Shown piece after piece: positions 54,512 through 64,000 of a stretch of 64,000 bases of DNA (positions within the stretch are counted from its first letter, which is position 1; every line of letters begins with the position of its first letter). The position numbers and the translations under genes were made by a program. Where the stretch lies: positions 1,488,001-1,552,000 of the forward strand of contig JAAROD010000004.1 of the NCBI GenBank assembly GCA_012274445.1, in the 5' to 3' direction. The notes below the pieces were generated by a model. It was not told the origin of the DNA, made no database searches, and saw nothing but the letters and a program-made list of their open reading frames with translations. Source of the stretch: Sclerotiophoma versabilis (taxonomy: Eukaryota > Ascomycota > Dothideomycetes > Pleosporales > Didymellaceae).

Positions 54512-54982
54512 TTAAAGGCTCAAGCGGGAGCAGAACAGCATTCTTAATGCAGCGCATATCAGGCTCTGAGTCCGCAAGCAGCAACGATGATGGGAACAAC
54601 TAAACATAAACCAAGCTGTCGTATCGTCCCTGCCTGTTATCATCGCAAAATTCTGATCCCGATCAAGCAACATCAGCAAAGAATCTTCTAAACCAATAGC
54701 TCTATTCCAAGCTGCAGCAATTGCAAAATCTGAATCTTCATTTGGCGTTCCGTCTCCGGTCCAAACAAAAAGCGTGATGCAGGGAATAACCCTCAGCAGA
54801 CCTGTCCAACGACTGTTGTCTGACACCTTTGAATCAACACGTTTTTCATCGAATGTATACGAGGCGGCCTTGAACGAAGAGTTGAAAGATGTCGCCATCT
54901 CGAACAAAGTAAGATTTCCTGCCCATGTCAAATAGCAATCGCTTCCGGCTGGAGTCAGCGACAAAGAGGCGACGTTTACCAT
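54512..54982 (-). CDS. Unrecognised ORF, possibly a gene fragment
   Basis: A 156-codon ORF from the ATG at 54982 with ordinary residue composition (segments such as RWTGLLRVIPCITLFVWTGD). No family, signal peptide or intron partner was recognised. It lies head-to-head with the P-loop NTPase gene (85 bp between start codons). It may be chance or a fragment. Confidence 0.22.
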   Translation of the reverse strand: MVNVASLSLTPAGSDCYLTWAGNLTLFEMATSFNSSFKAASYTFDEKRVDSKVSDNSRWTGLLRVIPCITLFVWTGDGTPNEDSDFAIAAAWNRAIGLEDSLLMLLDRDQNFAMITGRDDTTAWFMFSCSHHRCCLRTQSLICAALRMLFCSRLSL

Positions 54983-55066
54983 TGTTTGCGAAGATGTGCC
55001 AATCACGGGTCAATGCCCTCTCACTATAGCAAACTTAGCTGATAGTTACTCCAGCCTAAAGACTTT

Positions 55067-57264
55067 ATGACATCTAGTATCGGAACCGTAAGCCCCAGCA
55101 AAATGGCTAGCGCAATGCGAAGCGAGATAAACGACTTAATACAGAAGACATACTACGAGCGATGCTGTAGTGATGGAATTCAAAAAGACCCTATGCACTT
55201 TGGTGCATTTCGCCAGATGATGTACGATACATATCCGGATGTCCAGAAGAAGCTAAAACCGGCGCTGAAAAAGTGAGTACTGACTTTCACAGCCGAATCT
55301 TAGGCTGACGGTATCTAGGTTCGAGAAGGGACTCTGCATTACACTGTGTGAAACCTTCCCGCGAGACGAACAGGGCAAGTTTCTGGATGAAAAGGCTGTT
55401 CTGGTGCACTTACAGCACATGAGACCTGACAAGAAACGGGCAATCGCTGTGAAGACTATAAATGAGTAAGTTGTCACATCCGGGACCGAAAGAACCATGA
55501 ACTTACATCATAAAAGTCTAAATACAAAAGGTATGACAGCTGCTAAGGCTGTCAAAATGGCAGCGAAACCCCCAGTAGGTTTAAATCTCCCTCAGCCCAA
55601 ATCAAAGGCGCCCCAAGCAGCCGTCCTAGACAAGCCTGTCTTACCGCAGCATACCACTTTACCAGAGCCTTTACAAGTTAACAATGGACTTGCTCGGCCT
55701 CATTCAACAGCAAGAACCTCAAACGAGACCAAAGCAGTGGAAGATACGCCGGCTGCCGATGATATCCTTGCAAAGAAGCTGAAGCAACTTGAAACAACTT
55801 TCGGAACAAGGAACGCTGAGAACTATGGTGAAAACCATGTGGCCACTCAAAGGCAAACACCAGATTTCCAACTTTTTGGAAAATTGCTTGTCGACCGGAA
55901 CAAAGACATGACCACATCGGTACCATCAACTGCGATCGATCGGAGCATTCGTCAAGCTCCTTTGCTTGCAGCAGAAGTTGTTGCTCAACACTATGAAGAT
56001 CTCCTGCCACAGTATGGTTTGCTTGGAAGTCTCAAGGATGAAAAATACGGTGTGACAAATCCACAACTGTTCCTGAATACGAACGTCCCATTTTCGGCAT
56101 TCATTTGTGGTGTCCAGGGAAGCGGAAAGAGCCACACGACGTCCTGCATCCTCGAAAATGCAATCTTGGCTTCACCACATCTTGGTCGCCTCGAAAGCCC
56201 TGTGTCGACATTGGTATTCAGCTATGGCGAGTGGAGTAGCGGTGGCGCCGGTTTCAACATCAGTGAGGCAACCTTTCTTGGAACGTCTCACCCAGACTTC
56301 CCAAACCACCAGGTCAAGAAGGTTACTGTGTTGTACTCTCCGTCGAACGTAGCCATCAAGGCCCTGTACGAACGCCTTCCAAACGTGGAGATGGTGCCAT
56401 TCCGCCTGAAAGCCCAGACCCTCGACATCAGCGCTTTGCATACGTTGATGGCTGTTGATGAAAAGTCAACTATGCCATTATATATGGCTACGGTAGAAGC
56501 GATACTTCGCGGGATCGCCTCTGAGAGCGCGGACGGATCTCTAAATTATCTTGAATTCAAGCGCAGACTTGCAAAAGAAAAATTCGACTCAGTACAGACC
56601 AACATGTTGAAAATGCGGATGAACCTGCTGGAATCCTTCCTTGATCTCAATGGTACCGCATCGAAGCCAGAATTTAGGCCTGGAGAAGTCACTATCATCG
56701 ATCTTTCTGATCCGTTCCTTACGCCTAGTACAGCTTGCATTCTGTTCAAGCTCGGACTTGAGCAGTTCCTACAATCTCGCGCACCGGGCAAGATGGTAGT
56801 ACTGGACGAGGCTCATAAGGTATGTCATCTGATATGGTGACTGTCACTCTGCTGATGTTCTTCAGTACATGTTCGACACTCCTGGTTCAAAGATCCTTAC
56901 AGATTACCTTACCAGGGTGATCCGTCTGCAGCGTCATCAGGGTGCCCGCATAGTGATATCGACTCAGGAACCGACAGTCGCAACGGAGCTCATCGCACTG
57001 TGCTCTGTAACTTTCATGCACCGTTTCACGAGCCCTACTTGGTACGCTGCGCTTAAAAAACGCATCAATGCTATAGATGACGAAAAGGCAATCATGCAAC
57101 AGATCGAAAGTCTCGAAACAGGTGAAGCGCTGGTGTATTCGCCCAGTGCAGTGTTAGGAAAGAATGATGATGGAAGCTTGGTGAAGGCGATTGGTCGCTT
57201 GATGAAGGTGAATATCAGGAACCGGGTGACGCTGGATGGCGGAGCATCGATTATGGCTGTCTAG
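55067..57264 (+). CDS. HerA/FtsK-like P-loop NTPase of a fungal family
   Basis: Four exons, 55067-55272, 55319-55465, 55517-56819 and 56866-57264 (introns 46, 51 and 46 bp), give 684 aa. Residues 1-118 form a helical leader, followed by a low-complexity Pro/Ala/Lys linker. The ATPase domain begins near residue 250: PFSAFICGVQGSGKSHTTSC contains Walker A (GVQGSGKSHT), and KMVVLDEAHKYMFD contains Walker B, formed across the last splice. A conserved RVIRLQRHQGARIVISTQEPT strand and HRFTSPTWYAAL close the domain. This arrangement (a DEAHK Walker B and a late QRH-STQEPT block) resembles HerA/FtsK-superfamily ATPases found as uncharacterised, often multicopy genes in fungi. Function is unknown; DNA translocation is only an analogy. 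Confidence 0.8.
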
Positions 57265-58210
57265 AACGCTTCTATAAGGACTAGGTTGTTATGTAGTGTG
57301 CGATTAATAACAATGAACAGCTTTTATGAACAGTTGTATTCTCATTGCAAATGCCACACGTCTACCGGAGCACATGACGTTGTCCGCCAATTTTCCGGTT
57401 CTCCACTTCACCGACACCGCGGAGCGGCAACAACCGTTGCCCGTGTGCATGGTCCACAATCCCATCCCGTTCTCACATACCTTTCTGCAAATTTGCACGG
57501 TAATCTTATCAGATTCTTGCCCCGATAGCACTTCTCAACCAATTGAGGCACTGACTGCAGTTAAAAAACGGTTACGTCATACTGACACACGAAGGCACGT
57601 GCATCTGACAACCTCGCGTCTTCACCAGCTTTGGCATTTGTTCCGACGGGACCTCTTCCACAATACCAGGATCCGGTGTCATTTTGACGTCTGTTGACTC
57701 TCAGTGGCCAAAGTTCTTCTTAGCCCGTGCTATCACAGAAGCTCGCCGAGTTAAGGTGCTACCAGAAACGTGAAGGGAAGAGTAGACGTTCCAAGTGATG
57801 CAAGCCAAACGCAGATCCGGCTGACATGCCGCGGGCAATCACGAAAATCTTGGCACAATTGGCCAATGGCAGCGAGGTGAAGATGAGGAAAGGCTCAGAC
57901 AGGACACGGCTTGTCTATGAAGAGATGGGATTGGTAATTGATCCAGATCACAGCATTCTCGTAAGCTTGGAAGCTTGAAGCTGTCCAAGGGCTTTTGGTC
58001 TGCATGGTTGCCCTCGGAGGCCTTCACAGGGCCTGTCAGATCGCGGGTTGGCTCCTGTACCGGCGACATGGGTGTTTGAAGCATGACAGCATACTGAGGT
58101 TTTACGCATGTTGTATCCCGGGGGCTTGTAGGATTTGTATAAGTTGAGGAACTCTTGTGGGCAAGCTCAAGTTACCAGTGCACCTCTTCTTGACGGTCGT
58201 ATATACAGAT
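57265..58210. other. Intergenic region upstream of the Rds1-like gene
   Basis: 946 bp without a supported gene. It contains one minus-strand ATCTGATAA site (plus-strand TTATCAGAT at 57506-57514), about 700 bp before the next start. Confidence 0.4.
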
Positions 58211-59783
58211 ATGCTCCGCAGTATTGCTGTCCTTGCTCTAAGCGGGCTTGCTGTGGCTTTGCCCCAGCCTGCAACAGACATCCCAGCTGTCGTCACAACA
58301 CTGCCTACCGGCTCCGAGCCAGGTGCCGCACCTACTCGTGTCAGCCCCGACCCAACTGGGCCTACAAGCCACGGTCCTTACTCCGGCTCTGCTACAGTCA
58401 CTGGCAACAAGCCTGCTGGTACCACTACTCTAGCTTTGAAGCTCGATGGACCGGCAATTCCGAACCCTACAGCAACTTACTACAATCCTGATGGAGAGCT
58501 TCGTTCTCCCGCTCAGCTTCCTTTCCTTCCGGGAGGTAAGTCAGCCATAAGACAAGATTTTATATTGACAGAGGCTAACTATATCTCGCAGGTGGTAAGG
58601 GTGTCAACGGCACTCTTCCCAGGTACATGGTCGAGAGCGACTTCGACTTCGAGTCTGTCAACCTTGGCCTGCACCAGGAGTATATCGAGCTCGACCTCTT
58701 CAACCACGGATTAGCCAAGTTCTCTGACCAAGACTTCATTGATGCTGGCTTGACTGCCGAGGACAGGGCTTTCATTGCCTTTATGGCGACTCAAGAGCAG
58801 GATCATGCTACCCTGCTTACTAACATGCTTGGTGAGGCGGCGCCCAGGCAGTGTACCTACGACTACCCCTTCACTACCGTCCGCGAGTTCATTGACTTCA
58901 ATGTCAAGCTAACGAGGTGGGGTGAGAGCGGCGTTTGGGGTTTCCTTTCCCACTTAGACAGCCGCGAGGTTGCTACTCTACTAGTTCAAGCTGAGTCAAT
59001 CGAGGCTCGTCAGCAGATGGCTTTCCGTCAGATGCTGGGTCTGCAGCCAATGCCTGTTTCCTTCACACCTGGTGAGTACCTCAAGCTGTAAGAAGCTGAC
59101 TCTTCCTGACCCACTTCTAGGTGTTCCTCAGAGCTGGCACTGGACCCTCCTCGCTCCCTATATTTCGTCTTGCCCTGCGAACAACACCCGCATTGCGTGG
59201 CAAAACTTCCCTGCTCTGCACATCCTAAACCAGCCCAACCCCAACAGGTAAGCATAACTTATTCTCCTTATCCACACTATACTCATCAATGCTTAGGGTG
59301 TCCCCCAACGATACCAAGGAGAACGAGATTGTCGGCCCTCGTATTGCTGACCCTAGTGTCTCCAATCTGACCGAGTCCGAATCCTGCGTGCACAACACAA
59401 CCACTGGCTACAATTGCTCACCGGCCATCTCGCGCAACAGGACCGAGCCCCTGACCTTCCCCGGCCGCAAAATCTTCCTCGAGTGGGAGGATCCCGGTAT
59501 GGCTGTCGGTCCCAACAACAGCTACGTTACTGCCACCACCGCTGGTGAGCCCAAGTTTCTGGCCTGGGTTTCGCAGATCAATGCCACATACACTGCACTC
59601 GAGGTCACTGGACCCAACCAGGGCTGGTCATGGCAGCCACCGAATGAGGTCTACCGAGGCGACCCTGCTGTCAATGAGACAGTGTTCCTCGCTGTAACTG
59701 ACTCCGATCTGTACCTCACGCCTTTCAACTTGACCTTGATGAATCCGCATATCCGTGCTTTGGGTATCTTTACCGCTGGCTGA
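58211..59783 (+). CDS. Secreted ferritin-fold protein (Rds1-like)
   Basis: Four exons, 58211-58535, 58592-59071, 59121-59247 and 59297-59783 (introns 56, 49 and 49 bp), give 472 aa. A signal peptide (MLRSIAVLALSGLAVALP) is followed by a Pro/Thr/Ser-rich region to about residue 75. The ferritin-like domain (about 120-280) has NLGLHQEYIELDLFNHGLAK, FIAFMATQEQDHATLLTNML and LVQAESIEARQQMAFRQML, with Glu and His residues at ferritin-like positions. The C-terminal ~160 residues are N-glycosylation-rich. The family includes the S. pombe stress-regulated Rds1 and many fungal secreted proteins. Whether it binds metal is unknown. Confidence 0.88.
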
Positions 59784-60218
59784 AAGCTCCAAAAACGGGG
59801 GTGTACTACCTAGAATACTGTGGATGGGTTCATAGGAGTGAGCATGTAATATATATAATGTATTACCCTAACCCGAACCATGCGCACCTATAGCTTTGAC
59901 CAAGTTTGTGTCATATCTCGATATTCCTCGGATCAGTGTCAATTTTTTCGTTTCACCACACAGTGAATGCGTCTGTACTGTGTCAATGTAATCCAAGAAA
60001 TGTCTTATTTCCAAAGACTGAGCCCCGGAAAAGACTGACCTCGTGTTGTCTAAATGCTTATAGCATAAGGAAATATTGAGATGAAGAATAAGAGCGAGAA
60101 AAAAAAAACATATTTTGTAGCAATGCTCAGCTAGTGTTTGCTCCGCGTGGCAATGGAAAAAGCTGTACATTTCATCACCAAATCTTTTCCTCCAAGCAGC
60201 ACAATCATCATCACTACT
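59784..60218. other. Convergent 3' region between Rds1-like and methyltransferase genes
   Basis: 435 bp between two stops; AT-rich, 3' UTRs only. Confidence 0.45.
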
Positions 60219-62366
60219 CTACTTCTTGATCCCTACAACTACAAGGTTTCGCGGACTATGTCTGTACTCAAACACCGGCTCCACCCACGCCTGCTCAACC
60301 TCCTCCTGCTCTTTCAGCCACAGCCATCGATCCGTTACGATGATCGCCTCCACCACCCCTGCACTAAACGCCATCAAACTCCACATGACACTAAGCTCCT
60401 TCTTCCGCTCCGCATACCTCATCTCGTAGTCGCGGATATCATCGTCAGTCAACCCGTCCATTTTGCTCTTGATGAATTCCGGATCGACTTCACAGAACGA
60501 GTTGGGAGCCACAAGTTTCGCTTCTGCAGCGCGGACGTAGGACACAAAATCGCCGTAGGCAAACTTGCGTAGCGTGCCGATGGTCAATGGCGTGCTGGTT
60601 CCGTCGGAGCTCAGCCCGGGCCCGCGGCCGTTGGGTGGTGTCCAATTGACGTGGCTCGTGTGCCCGTTTGCTGAGACGGGGTTGGGGAAGTTGGATGCGT
60701 CGACGGGTGCGGATACGATGCCGCGCTCCAGGAAAATGCGCTGTAGCAGCGCTCGGTAGAAGTGCCGGCTGAAAAATGTTTCGCTGTCGGCGCGGCCCCA
60801 GTTGAAGGGTGCTTGTACGGCCATCATACGTGCGGTGATGTTGAGACGGAGGCCCTTGGCGCTGGGAGGGTCGGCAGATGCGTCAGGGGTCGGGGCGCCG
60901 AGTGTTGGGGGCCGAGGGATGGGGTAGTTGGCGAGCTTCTCTGACATAGGGAAGCCTTGAGGGTCGAATGCGTTTGCGGTTGCTTCTAGACGAGGATGGT
61001 TGGGTCGGAGGGTTGGAAGCTTGTATGTTGGAGGACCGAGACGTTCAGTCACGAGGTTGTAGCAACAGCCTACCATTGCTACTGCTGAAATCTCTGGGCT
61101 AAGAAGGAGGGAGCGGAGTCCATAGTGTACGAGGTTGCCGCAGGAATGCAGGGACATGACCATGGCATTGACCTTTTTTGGTTTTGGTACCGCTGCGAGA
61201 TCCGATGGCACCTCAGTGGTTGCGGAGGTCGACGTGACTTTATCGTCTGGAATATGCGACGGGTCAAGGACTTGATCAATGACAGGGCGCAGATCGCCAT
61301 CCTTGATGATGTGCTCCACGTACTGTACGCTTCCATGACCTTCTGAATAGATCTGTAGGTTGGTAGTACTAGTCTTTGACTCCTTGACAAAGCTACCTTT
61401 GGAGTCGCGTTGTACTGTCCCTTCTGTCTCCTGTTTATTCTCGTGGCGTGATGGCTGCGAGTGCTCGACAGTGCAGCCGTCATCGTCGCACTTCACAGCA
61501 TTGAGAGCAGGTTTAGAGGTTTCTTCTGTAGCAGTGGGCGTGGAGGCAGTTTCTTTGGTAGGTGCCACTGTTTCGTCTTTCTCCACGGTCGGCTTATTTT
61601 CAGTGTCACCTGGGAAACTACTGACTTGAGCATCCTTTGGTTTTTTCTTCTTGCCTTTGCCGGTCAATGCTCGATACTCCTTCTTGTTCCTCATGACAAG
61701 AGGCTTATCTACTAGTTTGGCGAGCACGTCCATGTTTTTTGCACCCTCGATGTTGTGTGGTCTACTCTCAACAGCGACGATGTGCTTGGAGTAAGGCTGA
61801 GCAGCAAGTGCACGGCCAAGATAGTTTTGCCCAGAGCCAAAATCTACAAGGTGCGTGATGGGCTCCTTGCCGGATGATGCGATCTCTGAGGTCAGGTTAT
61901 CAAGGTAGCGTGCAAAGTTGTCGACCTCGTGCACTTTCTTGACCTTCATCCCCATGGTGATGTGTCGTGCCAAGGATGCCCTCTCGGGTTGTGGTGCGGA
62001 GCCTGATGGAGGGAAATCTCGTGCAAGCAAATGCTTCCGGACGTCTTTGATGTATTGCACCAGATCCTCAGGTGGGCTGGGGCCATTTCGCCAGGTTGAA
62101 GATTCACTATCGAATTGAGTCAGGTCCTCTCGCATGAGCAAATCTAGGACATCCATAATGTCTCGGTTCTTGAACCAGTCCCTCCATGGTTGTGACAATA
62201 TGGTCGAGTAAAGATCCGGTGTGCGAGTGTAGAAATCCAGTACGTGGACGCCTCCACACAATGTTTGGAGAAGCCATGAGGAAGTGCTAAACTTCAAAAG
62301 TGACTCGACATAGTCGTCAACGTTGCCAAATTCGGCAGGTAGTGGCAGTGGTTGCTCGGGACCCAT
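60219..62366 (-). CDS. METTL25/RRNAD1-like SAM-dependent methyltransferase
   Basis: Single exon, 715 aa. The N-terminal helical domain (WLLQTLCGGVHVLDFYTRTP) is followed by the SAM-binding start THLVDFGSGQNYLGRALAA (about residue 175), with a glutamate in IVAVESRPHNIEGA at the end of the second strand. A long low-complexity Lys/Thr/Glu insert separates this from the second half, AMVMSLHSCGNLVHYGLRSL and AVAMVGCCYNLVTERLGPP. The HSCG and GCCYN motifs mark the Methyltransf_32 family (METTL25, RRNAD1). The C-terminal helices include MWSLMAFSAGVVEAIIVTDR. The substrate is not established here. The gene is divergent from TLG1 with 283 bp between starts. Confidence 0.88.
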   Translation of the reverse strand: MGPEQPLPLPAEFGNVDDYVESLLKFSTSSWLLQTLCGGVHVLDFYTRTPDLYSTILSQPWRDWFKNRDIMDVLDLLMREDLTQFDSESSTWRNGPSPPEDLVQYIKDVRKHLLARDFPPSGSAPQPERASLARHITMGMKVKKVHEVDNFARYLDNLTSEIASSGKEPITHLVDFGSGQNYLGRALAAQPYSKHIVAVESRPHNIEGAKNMDVLAKLVDKPLVMRNKKEYRALTGKGKKKKPKDAQVSSFPGDTENKPTVEKDETVAPTKETASTPTATEETSKPALNAVKCDDDGCTVEHSQPSRHENKQETEGTVQRDSKGSFVKESKTSTTNLQIYSEGHGSVQYVEHIIKDGDLRPVIDQVLDPSHIPDDKVTSTSATTEVPSDLAAVPKPKKVNAMVMSLHSCGNLVHYGLRSLLLSPEISAVAMVGCCYNLVTERLGPPTYKLPTLRPNHPRLEATANAFDPQGFPMSEKLANYPIPRPPTLGAPTPDASADPPSAKGLRLNITARMMAVQAPFNWGRADSETFFSRHFYRALLQRIFLERGIVSAPVDASNFPNPVSANGHTSHVNWTPPNGRGPGLSSDGTSTPLTIGTLRKFAYGDFVSYVRAAEAKLVAPNSFCEVDPEFIKSKMDGLTDDDIRDYEMRYAERKKELSVMWSLMAFSAGVVEAIIVTDRWLWLKEQEEVEQAWVEPVFEYRHSPRNLVVVGIKK

Positions 62367-62649
62367 GGTATCATCCGTATCCTCTTCCTGGCAGCTTCGG
62401 TCTGAATTGTCTCTGGAATCTGTGTATCCCTAACCGCATGGCAGTGATTATGGTCTTTCTTCGCCCTGACTCGTGGGGCTTTTTTGATAGTGTGTGGCCC
62501 GTGCACACTAGCTCTCTTGCGGCTTCTGGGGTATCGCCGGCGCATCCTCAGCACCCCCGAACTCCGCCGCAACAGCAACAACACGTCATTTACATAACTC
62601 CCTCTTGTTTCTGCGCCGTTCCAGCGATTGAAATTAGCATCTTCTCGCA
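62367..62649. promoter_or_regulatory. Shared promoter of the methyltransferase and TLG1 genes
   Basis: 283 bp between divergent start codons; no other feature recognised. Confidence 0.5.
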
Positions 62650-63462
62650 ATGATGTCCTCAACGAATGACGAAGACCCGTTCCTCCAGGTCCAGGCGTAA
62701 GCATCTTCAACTGTATGTAGGCAGCTCAATTGACACATGTCAGAGATGTACTCTCAGCACTCAACACGTCGCGTCCACTGTTCAAATCTTACCTGCGCAT
62801 ACGATCATCAGCATCGTCGGCGAGTAGTCCAGAGCTTCGGGAAGCTCGCCAGGAGCTCGAACAGACCCTCCAGGACCTCAGCCAAGACCTCGAAGACCTC
62901 GTCGAAAGTGTCAAAGCTGTCGAACACGACCCCTACAAGTTTGGACTCGAGATAGATGAGGTGGAGCGACGCAGAAGACTGGTCAAGGAGGTGGGCGATG
63001 AGATCGAGAACATGCACGAGGCGCTGCAGCAGACAGTGCAGGACGCGCAGAAGAAGGGCAATATGCTGCCAGATCCGGATTCGTTCGAGGATGAAGACAA
63101 CTATGCGCAGTTTGAGCAAGAGCAGCAGATGCAGATCATGAACGACCAGGACGAGGCTCTTGATGGTGTTTTCCGGACCGTTGGCAACCTCCGTATGCAA
63201 GCCGACGACATGGGTCGCGAACTAGAGGAGCAGGGTGAGATGCTCAAGGACGTTGATACAGTGGCCGACAGAGTTGGCGGAAAGCTGCAGACGGGCATGA
63301 AGAAGGTCAATCATATCATCAGAAAGAACGAGGGTAGGTGCCCTCATCACATCTGCGTTGAGCTCTGCTGACATTGTTCGCCAAGACAAGTGGTCGAGCT
63401 GTTGTATTGCGGTTCTGATTTTCGTCCTGATCCTACTCCTGGTGTTGCTCCTCGTACTATGA
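62650..63462 (+). CDS. tlg1: Qc-SNARE Tlg1 (syntaxin-6/10-like)
   Basis: t-SNARE of the trans-Golgi/early endosome, needed for endosome-to-Golgi retrieval. Exons 62650-62696, 62744-63333 and 63386-63462 (introns 47 and 52 bp) give 237 aa. The short start MMSSTNDEDPFLQVQ is typical of Tlg1. The N-terminal three-helix domain runs to about residue 110. The SNARE motif (about 145-205) has the zero-layer Gln in LEEQGEMLKDVD and the following DRVGGKLQTGMKKVNHIIRKNE heptads. The last exon gives the C-terminal membrane anchor, CCIAVLIFVLILLLVLLLVL. The final acceptor is AAG, less common but the only one that yields the anchor. Confidence 0.92.
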
Positions 63463-64000
63463 GCCAAGCCATCACCCACCATCCACCATACCGGAAACTG
63501 CAGACGCGTATGTTGACGATTCGTCGACCATCAGAGAGGTCGCTGCAAGGTCCAGGCTGGGCTCGAGAAAGTCTTCTATATACTGTAGGTCTTGGATTGA
63601 GTATCCGCCATATACGTCACACGTGTTGACGGAGATTCTCCGCAACAATGCCGAAAATCTACCGCCGACAGTATGTGTCGCAGAGGCTTGTTCGCAATAT
63701 CATTGTACCGAGTGCAGACGGAGCAGATACCATGATGAGGTCGCATCTGTCTTAGCACGTCACAGATACAGCGTGGGTGTGCATTCTGCACTAGCTTGTC
63801 ACTTGGGTCGCGACTTCGACATGGAACCCCGATCCCCGCCACCTGCGCAAGCACGAGGTCAAACGCAACTGACGAAGGGTCGCATATGGTTCGATCATGG
63901 GCTCTAGCGCGTTGATGAAGGGGCAGTCACGTCTTCTACCCGACAACATTCCTTGGTGGTCGTACAAGCGTCCCACCTCGCAATTTGCCAGAGCATCGCT
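63463..64000. other. Right window edge, no gene assigned
   Basis: 538 bp past TLG1. ORFs on both strands near 63580-63976 could be the edge of a neighbouring gene, but no family was recognised. Confidence 0.35.

Noticed and set aside
1..64000. CRISPR arrays, prophage, bacterial operons or integrons
   Set aside because: The window is fungal nuclear DNA with spliceosomal introns; no spaced direct repeats or bacterial gene sets were seen.

Overview
The window is nuclear DNA of a filamentous ascomycete (Pezizomycotina), most likely a dothideomycete of the Pleosporales type. The evidence is the set of short GT-AG introns (mostly 44-101 bp, often with a CTNAC branch site), dense genes on both strands, and fungus-specific families: HET domain, Zn2Cys6 regulator, HapX, GH72, DUF1996, DUF4419, questin-oxidase-like and NADP-mannitol dehydrogenase. 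Species and families are read from sequence alone; nothing was searched.

Layout. 1-6.7 kb is a compact housekeeping block: condensin subunit 3 (3' end outside the window), mitochondrial ribosomal protein L1, COG2, NADH pyrophosphatase and a mitochondrial Mcy1/Cys12-type cysteine synthase. 6.7-10.5 kb is AT-richer and has no intact gene. It holds two decayed genes that I could recognise: a FAD-dependent monooxygenase (minus strand) and a DUF6536-type membrane protein (plus strand), plus a run of 24 G. 10.7-12.6 kb is the iron regulator HapX, with iron-type GATA sites around it. 13.8 kb carries tRNA-Ser(GCU). 15-17 kb is a PHO-4/Pho89 phosphate permease. 19.4-21.6 kb is MCM5.

22-33 kb is more accessory: a HET-domain protein divergent from a DUF4419 protein, a five-exon Zn2Cys6 regulator, a GPI-anchored GH72 glucanosyltransferase and a secreted protein of unknown family. 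33.5-41 kb has SGT1, an RGG-rich protein of a family often mislabelled GGPP synthase, and a questin-oxidase-like protein. 41.5-49.5 kb is secretory/metabolic: DUF1996 secreted protein, GH2 exo-glucosaminidase-like enzyme, acyl-CoA dehydrogenase and mannitol dehydrogenase. 51-63.5 kb has a conserved unknown, an RWD/DUF1115 protein, a HerA/FtsK-like P-loop NTPase, a secreted ferritin-fold Rds1-like protein, a METTL25/RRNAD1-like methyltransferase and the SNARE Tlg1.

There is no operon logic. Several divergent pairs share short promoters (cnd3/mrpl1, COG2/NPY1, HET/DUF4419, methyltransferase/TLG1). I see no CRISPR array, rRNA, intact transposon or complete biosynthetic cluster. The items most worth follow-up are the hapX-linked GATA sites, the pseudogene island, the HerA-like NTPase and the HET-DUF4419 pair. 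Exon junctions were built by hand from splice signals, frame closure and family resemblance; every multi-exon model given closes in frame.
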